Positions 46,216 through 53,751 of a stretch of 64,000 nucleotides of DNA are shown one piece after another. The notes beneath the pieces are model-generated. The model made no database searches. It saw nothing but the letters and a program-made list of their open reading frames with translations, and was not told the origin of the DNA. The translations under genes were made by a program, and so were the position numbers. Location: NCBI RefSeq assembly GCF_014701095.1, contig NZ_AP023439.1, positions 3,274,001 to 3,338,000 on the forward strand. Reading direction: 5' to 3'. Each line of letters starts with the position of its first letter. Position 1 is the first letter of the stretch. This DNA comes from Streptomyces tuirus (lineage in GTDB: Bacteria > Actinomycetota > Actinomycetes > Streptomycetales > Streptomycetaceae).

Positions 46216-47037
46216 CTATCGGCTCAGCTTCCGGAACCGCCGTACGGCCAGCGGCAGGAAGATCGCCGTCAGGATCACCGGCCACACTCCGGCCATCAGC
46301 AACGCGTGCTGCTCCACCCAGGAGTCGCCGCCCCCGACCGGCGTCCCGAACAGCTCGCGGGTCGCCGCCGCCGTGGAGGAGATCGGGTTCCAGGCCGCCA
46401 CCCAGCCCAGCCAGTCGGGCATGAGCTGGGGCGCGACGAAGATGCTGGAGATCATCGTCAGCGGGAAGGCGACCGCGAACAGGCCGCCCGCCGCCTCCGG
46501 GTTGGGCACCAGCAGGCCGAGCCACACGCCGATCCAGATCAGCGCGAACCGCAGCCACAGCAGGAGAGCGAACGCGGCGAGGAAACCGAGGCCGCCGTCC
46601 GGACGCCAGCCCATCGCCAGGGCCGTCAGCATCATGATGGCCAACTCGGCGCAGGCGACGATCAGATCGGTGACCCCGCGCCCGGCCACGACTGCCGAGG
46701 ACGCCATCGGCATGGAGCGGAAGCGGTCGATGACGCCCTTGGTGGAGTCGTAGACCACGACGGTCGCGGTGTTGATGAAGCCGAAGGCCATGGTCATCAC
46801 GAACATCCCGGGCATCAGGAAGTCCTTGTAGTCCCCGCCGCCCGGCACCGTCATCGCGCTGCCGAAGACATAGCCGTAGAGCAGCACCGACAGGATCGGG
46901 AAGCCCAGCTGCCAGGCGATGTTGACCGGCTGGCGCTGGTAGTGGGTCAGGCCGCGGCGGACGATGTTCCAGCAGTCGGCGAGCAGCCAGTACGTGCCGC
47001 TCCGGCGGCTCGGGGTGGTCAGGTCGGTGACGCTCAT
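46216..47037 (-). CDS. ABC-2 type exporter permease (DrrB-like)
   Basis: 273 aa. Six hydrophobic segments are seen, including [60 protein letters not shown] and [20 protein letters not shown]. The cytosolic loop [20 protein letters not shown] is the coupling region typical of DrrB-like antibiotic exporters. Its ATG overlaps the stop of the ATPase gene, with which it forms the transporter. Probable role: efflux of a lipophilic compound. Confidence 0.92.
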   Translation of the reverse strand: MSVTDLTTPSRRSGTYWLLADCWNIVRRGLTHYQRQPVNIAWQLGFPILSVLLYGYVFGSAMTVPGGGDYKDFLMPGMFVMTMAFGFINTATVVVYDSTKGVIDRFRSMPMASSAVVAGRGVTDLIVACAELAIMMLTALAMGWRPDGGLGFLAAFALLLWLRFALIWIGVWLGLLVPNPEAAGGLFAVAFPLTMISSIFVAPQLMPDWLGWVAAWNPISSTAAATRELFGTPVGGGDSWVEQHALLMAGVWPVILTAIFLPLAVRRFRKLSR

Positions 47038-47993
47038 GCCGCGGACTCCTTCTCGGTGCGGTGTCCGGTCAGGCGCAGGAACACGTCGTCGAGGCTCGGC
47101 CTGCGCAGCCCGATGTCCTCGACGCGGACGCCCTCGTCCTGAAGGGTCCGTGCGACCTCGGTGAGGGCGGTGACCCGGTCCGCGACCGGGGCGTGCACCC
47201 GCAACTCGGTCTCGTCCGCCTCCGGTTCGCCGTCCGTGACCCGGGCGACGACCTTCACCACCCGCGGGATCTCGGACCGCTCGGCGACCACGACCTCGAT
47301 GCGGTCGCCGCCGACCAGGTTCTTCAGGCCGTCCGGGGTGTCGTCGGCGATGGAGCGCCCCTGGTCGATGACGGTGATGCGCGAGGCCAGCTTGTCGGCC
47401 TCCTCCAGGTACTGCGTGGTCAGCAGCACGGTCGTGCCGCTCGCCACCAACGCCCGTACGGACTCCCAGACTTCGCCCCGGCTGCGGGGGTCGAGACCGG
47501 TCGTCGGCTCGTCGAGGAACAGGACGGCCGGGGCGAGGATCATCGACGCGGCGAGGTCGAGGCGGCGCCGCATGCCGCCGCTGTACTTGCCGACGCCCTT
47601 GTCGGCGGCGTCGGTCAGGTCGAACTGCTCCAGCAGCTCGGTCGCCCGGAGCCGGGCCCGCTTGCCGCCCAGGTGGAACAGGCGGCCGAACATCTCCAGG
47701 TTCTGCCGGCCGGTGAGCACCTCGTCAACCGCCGCGTACTGGCCGGTGAGGCCGATCCGGGCCCGCACCTCACGCGCCTGCCGGGCGACGTCGAGGCCGG
47801 CGACCGTCGCACTGCCCCCGTCCAGCCGGACCAGCGTGGACAGGATGCGGACGGCGGTGGTCTTGCCCGCGCCGTTCGGCCCGAGCAGGCCGTGCACCGT
47901 GCCCTCGCGCACCTCCAGGTCGAAGCCGTCGAGGGCGCGTTTCTCGCCGTACCTCTTCTCCAGCGCCTCGGCGCGTACCGCGTATCCGTCCAT
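47034..47993 (-). CDS. ABC exporter ATP-binding protein (DrrA-like)
   Basis: 319 aa from the ATG at 47993, with GGGAGGGG in front. Motifs are Walker [10 protein letters not shown] (about residue 40), the DrrA-type Q-loop [20 protein letters not shown], signature [16 protein letters not shown], Walker [17 protein letters not shown] and the switch segment [14 protein letters not shown]. The C-terminal extension ends [20 protein letters not shown], as in DrrA. It is divergent from a TetR gene across tandem operator-like repeats, the usual layout for repressor-controlled efflux. Confidence 0.94.
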   Translation of the reverse strand: MDGYAVRAEALEKRYGEKRALDGFDLEVREGTVHGLLGPNGAGKTTAVRILSTLVRLDGGSATVAGLDVARQAREVRARIGLTGQYAAVDEVLTGRQNLEMFGRLFHLGGKRARLRATELLEQFDLTDAADKGVGKYSGGMRRRLDLAASMILAPAVLFLDEPTTGLDPRSRGEVWESVRALVASGTTVLLTTQYLEEADKLASRITVIDQGRSIADDTPDGLKNLVGGDRIEVVVAERSEIPRVVKVVARVTDGEPEADETELRVHAPVADRVTALTEVARTLQDEGVRVEDIGLRRPSLDDVFLRLTGHRTEKESAA

Positions 47994-48038
47994 GGCGTCC
48001 CCTCCCGTACCGCCCGTGCCACCTCGGCACCGAACTGA

Positions 48039-48072
48039 GTACACCGTACCCGATTGCGCGTACGCCGTACCC
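48039..48072. promoter_or_regulatory. Two direct repeats GTACNCCGTACCC, TetR operator candidate
   Basis: GTACACCGTACCC (48039-48051) and GTACGCCGTACCC (48060-48072) start 21 bp apart, two helical turns. Each contains GTAC twice, so each is nearly symmetric. They lie in the gap between the DrrA-like and TetR genes. Confidence 0.65.
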
Positions 48073-48102
48073 AGTTTTTTGCGTGGCACCTAAGCTGGCC
48101 CC

Positions 48103-48876
48103 ATGATGAGCGGGACGAGTGGCACGGGCGGTACGGAGACCAGCGGCAGCGGCGACATCGCCCGCACCCTGGAACTGCTGTGGGAGACCGGCCGCCGCCC
48201 CAGCCGGGGTCCCAAACCGACCCTGACGCTGGACCGGATCGTGGAAGCGGCCATCCAGGTGGCGGACACCGAGGGGCTGGAAGGCCTCTCCATGCGCCGC
48301 GTCGCCGCGGAGCTGGGCACCGGCACCATGTCGCTGTACCGATACGTGCCCGGCAAGGGCGAGCTGCTCGACCTGATGCTGGACCGGGTGCAGCGCCCCT
48401 CCGAGAACCCGGCCGACCTCGCCGACGACGGCTGGCGGGCGGCCCTGGAGGCACTGGGCCGCGCCACCCTCGCCCTCTACCGCCGCCACCCCTGGCTGCT
48501 CCAGGTCAACCAGACCCGCCCGATCCTCGGCCCGAGCGCCCTCGACGGGATGGAGAAGGTCCTCACCCGGATCCGCCCGATGGGGCTGACCGACCCCGAA
48601 CTGGTCTCCGCGATCATCATGATCGACGGATACGTCGTCGGGGCCGCGCGCACGCAGCTCTACGAGCAGGAGGCGGAGCGCCGGACGGGCCTGACGGACG
48701 CAGAGTTCTGGCAGGCGCAGGTGCCGGCCCTGGAGAAGGCCATGACCTCGGGCCGCTACCCGGTGCTGGCGTCCCTCTCCGAGGACGCCTTCGGCTCGGA
48801 CTTCGACCACTTCGAGTTCGGACTGCAGCGGATCCTGGACGGGTTGGAGGTGCTGGTGAACGCCCGCAGGGCCTAG
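48103..48876 (+). CDS. TetR-family regulator of the adjacent exporter
   Basis: 257 aa. A polar N-terminus of about 35 residues precedes the TetR helix-turn-helix (TLDRIVEAAIQVADTEGLEG, then MRRVAAELGTGTMSLYRYVP, residues about 43-90). The C-terminal domain (about 105-250) is of the TetR_C_1 type, with LYRRHPWLLQVNQTRPILGP and MIDGYVVGAARTQLYEQEAE. Divergent orientation to the DrrAB-like genes and the repeated GTAC operator point to repression of the exporter, relieved by its substrate. Start could be either of two adjacent ATG codons. Confidence 0.92.
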   Translation: MMSGTSGTGGTETSGSGDIARTLELLWETGRRPSRGPKPTLTLDRIVEAAIQVADTEGLEGLSMRRVAAELGTGTMSLYRYVPGKGELLDLMLDRVQRPSENPADLADDGWRAALEALGRATLALYRRHPWLLQVNQTRPILGPSALDGMEKVLTRIRPMGLTDPELVSAIIMIDGYVVGAARTQLYEQEAERRTGLTDAEFWQAQVPALEKAMTSGRYPVLASLSEDAFGSDFDHFEFGLQRILDGLEVLVNARRA

Positions 48877-48904
48877 AAGCGGGGGGCGGCCCCGCCGCGG
48901 GGCG

Positions 48905-49879
48905 CTACCCCCGCCGCCTCATCCCCCGCACCCCCAGGACGACCACCAGCAAAACCCCCGCGGCGATCGCACCCGTCTTGAGAGTGCCGGTCAGACCGTC
49001 TCCGCCGCTCTCGGACGCCGCCGAACTCCCGCTGCCGGAGGAGGAGTCGGAGTCCCCGCCCCCCGGGGCGTCCTGGGGCTCCACCGGGCTGTCCGCGCCC
49101 TCGGCGCCGTACATCAGCTTCTTGCCGTCCGCGGTGTACGTGACAGACTCGCCCTGCCCGAGGAACGGCACGCCGAGACGTTCCCTCTTCTTGACCTTCC
49201 CGCCGTTCCAGTCGTACGCGATCGCGCCGAAGTAGCTGCGTACGACGAGGTGTTCGCCGTCCGGGGAGAGCGTGGCGTCGGTGGCCTCCAGGTCGGGGAC
49301 CGCGGCGACCGGGCGGAAGACGTTGGAGCCGGACGGGGAGAGCTCCGCCGGGCCCTCGAAGAGGTGCCCGCCCTTCTCGTTCTTGTCGACGATGTAGACA
49401 CGGCCGGTCTTCGGGTGCACGACCAGGGACTCGGCGTCCCGCGCGCCGCCGGAGTACTTCACCACGTACTGCGTGGCCTTGATCGTCTGGTCGCGCAGGT
49501 TCTTCGGCTCGGGCAGCCGGTAGATCCAGACGTAGGGCCAGGTGCCGCCGAGGTTGTCGCCGATGTCACCGACGTAGAGCTGGTTGTCCGGGCCGATGGA
49601 GATGGCCTCGACGTCGCGCGGGCTGCCGACGCCGGACATGGTGATCGTGGCGACCGTCTCGCCCGTCGAGCTGTCGACGGCGTAGAGGTACGCCCCGTCG
49701 TCGCTGTCGTTGTGCGTCCAGTAGATGCCGGGGTGCTGCCGCGAGGCCGCCAGGCCGCTGGACTCGGTGATGCGCGGGTCCTTGATCGTGAACTTCTCGT
49801 CGCCGTCGGCGGCGGAGGCGGGCACGGCGAGGGCACCCGTGAGGAGGGCCGCGGCGAGAAGGGCGAACGGTCTGCGCAT
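48905..49879 (-). CDS. Secreted, C-terminally anchored beta-propeller-like protein
   Basis: 324 aa from the ATG at 49879. It has a signal peptide (MRRPFALLAAALLTGALAVP, then ASA). The mature domain (about 30-255) has repeats resembling beta-propeller blades, such as GIYWTHNDSDDGAYLYAVDS, DVEAISIGPDNQLYVGDIGD, DAESLVVHPKTGRVYIVDKN and ATDATLSPDGEHLVVRSYFG. A Ser/Gly/Glu linker follows, then one transmembrane helix (TGAIAAGVLLVVVLGVRG) and MRRRG. It is anchored outside the membrane. Ligand or enzymatic role unknown. Confidence 0.87.
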   Translation of the reverse strand: MRRPFALLAAALLTGALAVPASAADGDEKFTIKDPRITESSGLAASRQHPGIYWTHNDSDDGAYLYAVDSSTGETVATITMSGVGSPRDVEAISIGPDNQLYVGDIGDNLGGTWPYVWIYRLPEPKNLRDQTIKATQYVVKYSGGARDAESLVVHPKTGRVYIVDKNEKGGHLFEGPAELSPSGSNVFRPVAAVPDLEATDATLSPDGEHLVVRSYFGAIAYDWNGGKVKKRERLGVPFLGQGESVTYTADGKKLMYGAEGADSPVEPQDAPGGGDSDSSSGSGSSAASESGGDGLTGTLKTGAIAAGVLLVVVLGVRGMRRRG

Positions 49880-50002
49880 GCCCCAAGCCTGCCATCCGGC
49901 CCGGCGGTTCACCGGCGTAATGGATCACTGGGCCGGCGGCGGGACGTGGGGCGTGTCCCGGCTCACACCCCGTCGGCCGCCGAGATCGTTCATCATGAGC
50001 GG

Positions 50003-50677
50003 ATGCTCAGGTTCATGCCCGTCGGTGACTCCATGACGATCGGGAGCACGGGCGAACACACATGGCGCTACCGGCTGTGGCAGCACCTGTGCCGTTCCTA
50101 CGCCGGTCCCTGCACGCTCGTCGGCCCGCGCGAGACGCTCTACGACAAGCTCGCCGACGCCCCGGTGTCGTACGCCTACGCCGAACCGGACTTCCCGCGC
50201 TCCCACCTGGCCGGCTGGGGCGAGGGCTGGCAGCACATGGCGCCGCTGATCGGCGACGCGGTGCGGTCCTGCCGCGCGGACGTGCTGCTGGTCTCCCTGG
50301 GCCTGATCGACCTGGGCTTCTACACGAACGCCGAGCAGACCGCCGAGAACGTCCGGGCCTTCACGGCCGAGGCCCGGGCGGCGAACCGCCGGGTGCGGAT
50401 GGTCTGGCTGCCGGTCACCCCGAACGTGCGCGCCCAGTCGGACGCGGCCTTCGCCGGCGAGGTCACCCGCTTCAACGAACTCCTCGCCAAGACGGCCGCC
50501 GACCTCGACGAACCCGGCTCCCCCGTCCTCCTGGCCTCACCCCCGCCCGCGTACGACGTCGCCACCGACACCTACGACGGCACCCACCCCAACGCCAGCG
50601 GCGAGCACAAGATCGCGGCGGCCTTCGCGGCGGCGATGCACCAGGGCTGGGACCTGGCCGGCCCCTACGAGGGCTAG
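50003..50677 (+). CDS. SGNH-fold hydrolase with altered block III
   Basis: 224 aa from the ATG at 50003 (GAGCGG in front). Block I is FMPVGDSMTIGS with the nucleophile Ser, and block V is YDGTHPNASGEHKIA with the catalytic Asp and His. Block III, normally GxND, reads VSLGLIDLGFYTN, so the oxyanion Asn is Ile. No signal peptide is visible, so it is intracellular. GDSL/SGNH enzymes deacylate esters of sugars or lipids. The substitution may reduce or alter activity. Confidence 0.88.
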   Translation: MLRFMPVGDSMTIGSTGEHTWRYRLWQHLCRSYAGPCTLVGPRETLYDKLADAPVSYAYAEPDFPRSHLAGWGEGWQHMAPLIGDAVRSCRADVLLVSLGLIDLGFYTNAEQTAENVRAFTAEARAANRRVRMVWLPVTPNVRAQSDAAFAGEVTRFNELLAKTAADLDEPGSPVLLASPPPAYDVATDTYDGTHPNASGEHKIAAAFAAAMHQGWDLAGPYEG

Positions 50678-50699
50678 GGCCTGTCGCCCCGGTACGTGC

Positions 50700-50730
50700 T
50701 TGCCTGGAGCGCACTCCAAGACGTTGGCTT
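50700..50730 (+). promoter_or_regulatory. MerR-type promoter of the aldo/keto reductase gene
   Basis: TTGCCT (50700-50705), a 19-bp spacer, and TGGCTT (50725-50730). The spacer contains TGGAG-CGCA-CTCCA (50705-50718), a perfect inverted repeat. A 19-bp spacer with an internal palindrome is the hallmark of MerR-family activation. The ATG at 50738 lies about where transcription should start, so the mRNA is probably leaderless. No MerR gene is in the window. Confidence 0.65.
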
Positions 50731-50737
50731 GGACACC

Positions 50738-51730
50738 ATGAAGTACACGCAGCTCGGACGCACGGGACTCAAGGTCAGCCGGCTCGTCCTCGGCACCATG
50801 AACTTCGGCCCGCAGACCGACGAGGCCGACAGCCACGCCATCATGGACGCGGCGCTGGACGCGGGCATCAACTTCTTCGACACCGCCAACGTCTATGGCT
50901 GGGGCGAGAACAAGGGCCGTACCGAAAGCATCATCGGCAACTGGTTCGCCAAGGGTGAGGGACGGCGCGACAAGGTCGTCCTCGCCACGAAGGTGTACGG
51001 CAACATGGGCGCCGACGGCCCGGCCTGGCCCAACCACGACAAGCTCTCCGCGGTCAACATCCGGCGGGCCGTGGACGCCAGCCTGAAGCGGCTCCAGACG
51101 GACCACATCGACGTCTACCAGTTCCACCACGTCGACCGGAACACCCCCTTCGACGAGATCTGGCAGGCGATCGACGTCCTGGTCCAGCAGGGCAAGATCC
51201 TCTACGTCGGATCGTCGAACTTCCCCGGCTACAAGATCGCCCAGGCCAACGAGATCGCCGCCCGGCGCGGCGGGACCATCGGCCTGGTCAGCGAGCAGTG
51301 CCTGTACAACCTCGCCGAGCGGCGCGCCGAGATGGAGATCATCCCGGCTTCGCAGGAGTACGGGCTGGGCGTCATCCCGTGGTCGCCGCTGCACGGCGGT
51401 CTGCTGGGCGGTGTCCTCAAGAAGGAGGTCGAGGGCGGCCGCCGCGCCTCCGGCCGCGCGGCCGACGCACTCGCCGACCCCGCCACCCGCGCACAGATCC
51501 AGTCCTACGAGGACCTGCTCGACAAGCACGGCATCGAGCCCGGTGAGGCCGCCCTGGCCTGGCTGCTCACCCGCCCCGGCGTGACCGGCCCGATCGTCGG
51601 CCCGCGCACCGCGGAACAGCTCGCCTCCGCCGTCCGCGCGTCCGAGCTGGACCTCTCCGAGGACCTCCTGACCGCCCTGGACGAGATCTTCCCGGGCCCG
51701 GGCCCGAGCCCGGAGGCTTTTGCCTGGTAG
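50738..51730 (+). CDS. Aldo/keto reductase
   Basis: 330 aa. It has the (beta/alpha)8 NADPH-dependent AKR fold with the catalytic tetrad Asp48, Tyr53 (FFDTANVYGWGENKGRTE), Lys85 (VLATKVYGNM) and His in VYQFHHVDRNTP. Other typical segments are GKILYVGSSNFPGYKIAQAN and the nucleotide-binding RPGVTGPIVGPRTAEQLASA. It resembles the YghZ/Kv-beta-like group (AKR14/AKR11). The substrate is unknown; control by a MerR-type regulator suggests detoxification of reactive aldehydes (inference). Confidence 0.94.
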   Translation: MKYTQLGRTGLKVSRLVLGTMNFGPQTDEADSHAIMDAALDAGINFFDTANVYGWGENKGRTESIIGNWFAKGEGRRDKVVLATKVYGNMGADGPAWPNHDKLSAVNIRRAVDASLKRLQTDHIDVYQFHHVDRNTPFDEIWQAIDVLVQQGKILYVGSSNFPGYKIAQANEIAARRGGTIGLVSEQCLYNLAERRAEMEIIPASQEYGLGVIPWSPLHGGLLGGVLKKEVEGGRRASGRAADALADPATRAQIQSYEDLLDKHGIEPGEAALAWLLTRPGVTGPIVGPRTAEQLASAVRASELDLSEDLLTALDEIFPGPGPSPEAFAW

Positions 51731-51738
51731 GCGCCTGT

Positions 51739-51786
51739 CAGGGGCGCGGGGAACTGCGCGACCGGCCCCCACCGGCCCGCAGCCGG
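51739..51786 (+). repeat. Dispersed intergenic repeat, first subtype
   Basis: CAGGGGCGCGGGGAACTGCG followed by CGACCGGCCCCC and CGGCCCGCAGCCGG. It begins 9 bp after the aldo/keto reductase stop, with the same orientation to the stop as the 4613 copy. Confidence 0.8.
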
Positions 51787-51826
51787 AGAACGGCCGTCAG
51801 CCGCAGTTCCCTCGCCGCCCCCTGCC

Positions 51827-51916
51827 CTACTTCCCGATCACGGAAGCGAGGGCGACGACGAGAAACATCAGCACGAGCACACCGGCCATGATCCGGTTGC
51901 GGGTTTTCGGGTCCAC
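51827..51916 (-). CDS. 29-residue single-helix membrane protein
   Basis: A GTG at 51916 opens a 29-residue frame reading MDPKTRNRIMAGVLVLMFLV then VALASVIGK. A short positively charged N-terminus is followed by a continuous hydrophobic helix and a terminal Lys. It lies 10 bp after the stop of the RNA phosphodiesterase gene on the same strand, so it is probably co-transcribed. The composition (one clean transmembrane helix, positive-inside) makes chance unlikely. I think similar small proteins exist in other streptomycetes but cannot verify it. Function unknown. Confidence 0.6.
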   Translation of the reverse strand: MDPKTRNRIMAGVLVLMFLVVALASVIGK

Positions 51917-51926
51917 GGCATCGAGC

Positions 51927-52499
51927 CTAACCGGCGCCCCCGAGTGCCCAGCGCCCGACCGCCTCGTACCGGGGCTGCTCCCCGGGGACCCCGGACGTCG
52001 GCAGACTGCTCCGTACCAGGCAGAGCTCCCGCACCGTCCAGGTCCGGCCCGTGAAGCCCGCGAGGGTGTCCAGGAAGGCCCGCACGTCCCCCGCCGCCCG
52101 GTTCCGCGCCACGGTCAGATGGGCCTTGTACCGCCGGTGCTCCCCCATCGGCACCCCCGCCTTGCGCGCCGCCGCCTCGGCCCGCTCGGCCAGCAGCCGC
52201 AGGGCCGCCAGGTCCCCCTCGGCCCCGGCCCACAGCGCCTTCCCGTGCCCGAACTGCCCACCACCCCGTACGGCCAGCGGAAACGGCTCGGTACGGCGCG
52301 CGGCCCGCTCCAGCCGCTCCGACAGCGCGGGGACGAGCGCGTCGTCGACCTCGCCGTAGAAGGCGAGCGTGAAGTGCCAGCCGGGCCGGCCGGTCCAGCG
52401 CATGCCGTCGGCACCGGGCTGCCTGCGCAACTCGTCGACCACGGCGCCGAGTTCACGGCACACTTCGTCCGGGGGCAGCAGGGCAGCGAAGAGTCTCAT
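51927..52499 (-). CDS. thpR: RNA 2',3'-cyclic phosphodiesterase (2H family)
   Basis: 190 aa. The two HxTx motifs of the 2H phosphoesterases are present: WHFTLAFYGEVDD (His42, Thr44) and YKAHLTVARN (His127, Thr129). The N-terminus MRLFAALLPPDEVCRELGAV is typical of the LigT/ThpR group. These enzymes open 2',3'-cyclic phosphate ends of RNA and were first known as 2'-5' RNA ligases. It is divergent from a GNAT gene, with only 25 bp between start codons. Confidence 0.93.
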   Translation of the reverse strand: MRLFAALLPPDEVCRELGAVVDELRRQPGADGMRWTGRPGWHFTLAFYGEVDDALVPALSERLERAARRTEPFPLAVRGGGQFGHGKALWAGAEGDLAALRLLAERAEAAARKAGVPMGEHRRYKAHLTVARNRAAGDVRAFLDTLAGFTGRTWTVRELCLVRSSLPTSGVPGEQPRYEAVGRWALGGAG

Positions 52500-52524
52500 G
52501 GGGCCAGCCTGGCACCATGGGCCG

Positions 52525-53046
52525 ATGCGGATCACCATCCGGGACGGCGGGCCCGACGACATTCCCTCGATACTCGGCATGCTCGACAGCTGCGTGGAGT
52601 GGCTGGTCTCCCAGGGGCGCACGGGGCAGTGGGGGACGAAGCCGCTGTCGCGGAGCCCGAAGACGGTGGAGTCGGTCGGCCGGTACATGGCGGAGGGCAG
52701 CGTGTTCATGGCCGACGTCGACGGCGTCCCCGCCGGCACCCTCACCCTCACCGGCTCGGCGGGCGCCTACCTGTCCCACCTCCCGCAGCCCGGCGAACCC
52801 GAGCGCTACATCCACTGGCTGGCCTCCGACCGCCGCTTCAAGGGCCACGGCGTCGGCAGCGCCCTCCTCGCGCACGCCGCCGAGGAGACCCGCCGCGCCG
52901 GCGTCTCCCTCCTCCGCGTCGACTGCTACGCCGGCGACGACGGCAAACTCGTCCGCTACTACGAGTCCAACGGCTTCACCCGCACGGAGGCCTTCACGGT
53001 CGGCGAGAACACCTGGCCGGGGCAGCTGCTGGCGCGGAGGGTGTAG
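52525..53046 (+). CDS. GNAT-family N-acetyltransferase
   Basis: 173 aa. The GNAT fold is recognised by MRITIRDGGPDDIPSILGML at the start, the acetyl-CoA loop RFKGHGVGSALLAHAAEETR (about residue 110) and VRYYESNGFTRTE near the C-terminus. Acceptor unknown. There is no ribosome-binding site before the ATG, and the first codon lies 25 bp from the divergent thpR start; the promoter must lie partly inside thpR, and the mRNA may be leaderless. Confidence 0.9.
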   Translation: MRITIRDGGPDDIPSILGMLDSCVEWLVSQGRTGQWGTKPLSRSPKTVESVGRYMAEGSVFMADVDGVPAGTLTLTGSAGAYLSHLPQPGEPERYIHWLASDRRFKGHGVGSALLAHAAEETRRAGVSLLRVDCYAGDDGKLVRYYESNGFTRTEAFTVGENTWPGQLLARRV

Positions 53047-53146
53047 GCACGGGTCCCGCGGACCCGGGCGTGTCCTGGTCACCGTACGTATCGTTGTACT
53101 GCTCGGCCGGATTCATCCACGGGTGCGGCCGGGGAGGAGCGCCACG

Positions 53147-53734
53147 ATGACCGTCCTTGACGACAGGATCGAGATGGCCGAAAGCAGCGGCGAACTCACC
53201 CTCGACATGATGTTCGAGTGGGTGGAGACGATGCCCGTCCCCGAGGGTTACAAGGTCGAGATCGTCGGGGGGAACATCTTCATGGCGCCTCAGCGGGACA
53301 CCCACTGGGACATCATCGCGGACATCTACGACCAGCTGCGCAGCAAGTATCCGCGCAAGCGCGTGAAGTCCGACGTCCGTGTCGACTACCCGGGCCACCT
53401 CAACGGCTTCGCCTCCGACATCACCGTGATGGCGGAGAACTCGACGAAGAACGCCAAGGGCCTGTGGCGCTACCAGGACGTCGAGTTCGTCGCCGAGGTG
53501 ATCTCCAGGAAGACCGGCGCCAACGACTACGGCCCCAAGAAGGACGCCTACGCCGCCGCCGGTGTGCCGGTGTACCTGATCGTGGATCCGTACACCGGCC
53601 GCTGGCATCTGCACACCAAGCCCAAGGACGGCGAGTACCGGGGCGAGCTGAGCCTCGACTTCGGGGACGAGATCGACCTGACGGGCACCGCGGTCGGGCT
53701 CGTCCTCGAGACCGGCGAGTTCCCCCGGGACTGA
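53147..53734 (+). CDS. Uma2-family (DUF820) putative endonuclease
   Basis: 195 aa from the ATG at 53147, which has GGGGAGGAG in front. It has the PD-(D/E)xK-like DUF820 fold: YKVEIVGGNIFMAPQRDTHW, the Asp of FASDITVMAE, FVAEVISRKTGANDYGPKKD with the E-x-S arrangement, and AAGVPVYLIVDPYTGRWHLH. Streptomycetes carry many copies of this family. A nuclease role is predicted from fold but is not shown for most members. No partner gene is adjacent. Confidence 0.9.
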   Translation: MTVLDDRIEMAESSGELTLDMMFEWVETMPVPEGYKVEIVGGNIFMAPQRDTHWDIIADIYDQLRSKYPRKRVKSDVRVDYPGHLNGFASDITVMAENSTKNAKGLWRYQDVEFVAEVISRKTGANDYGPKKDAYAAAGVPVYLIVDPYTGRWHLHTKPKDGEYRGELSLDFGDEIDLTGTAVGLVLETGEFPRD

Positions 53735-53751
53735 CACCGCACTACCCCGCA

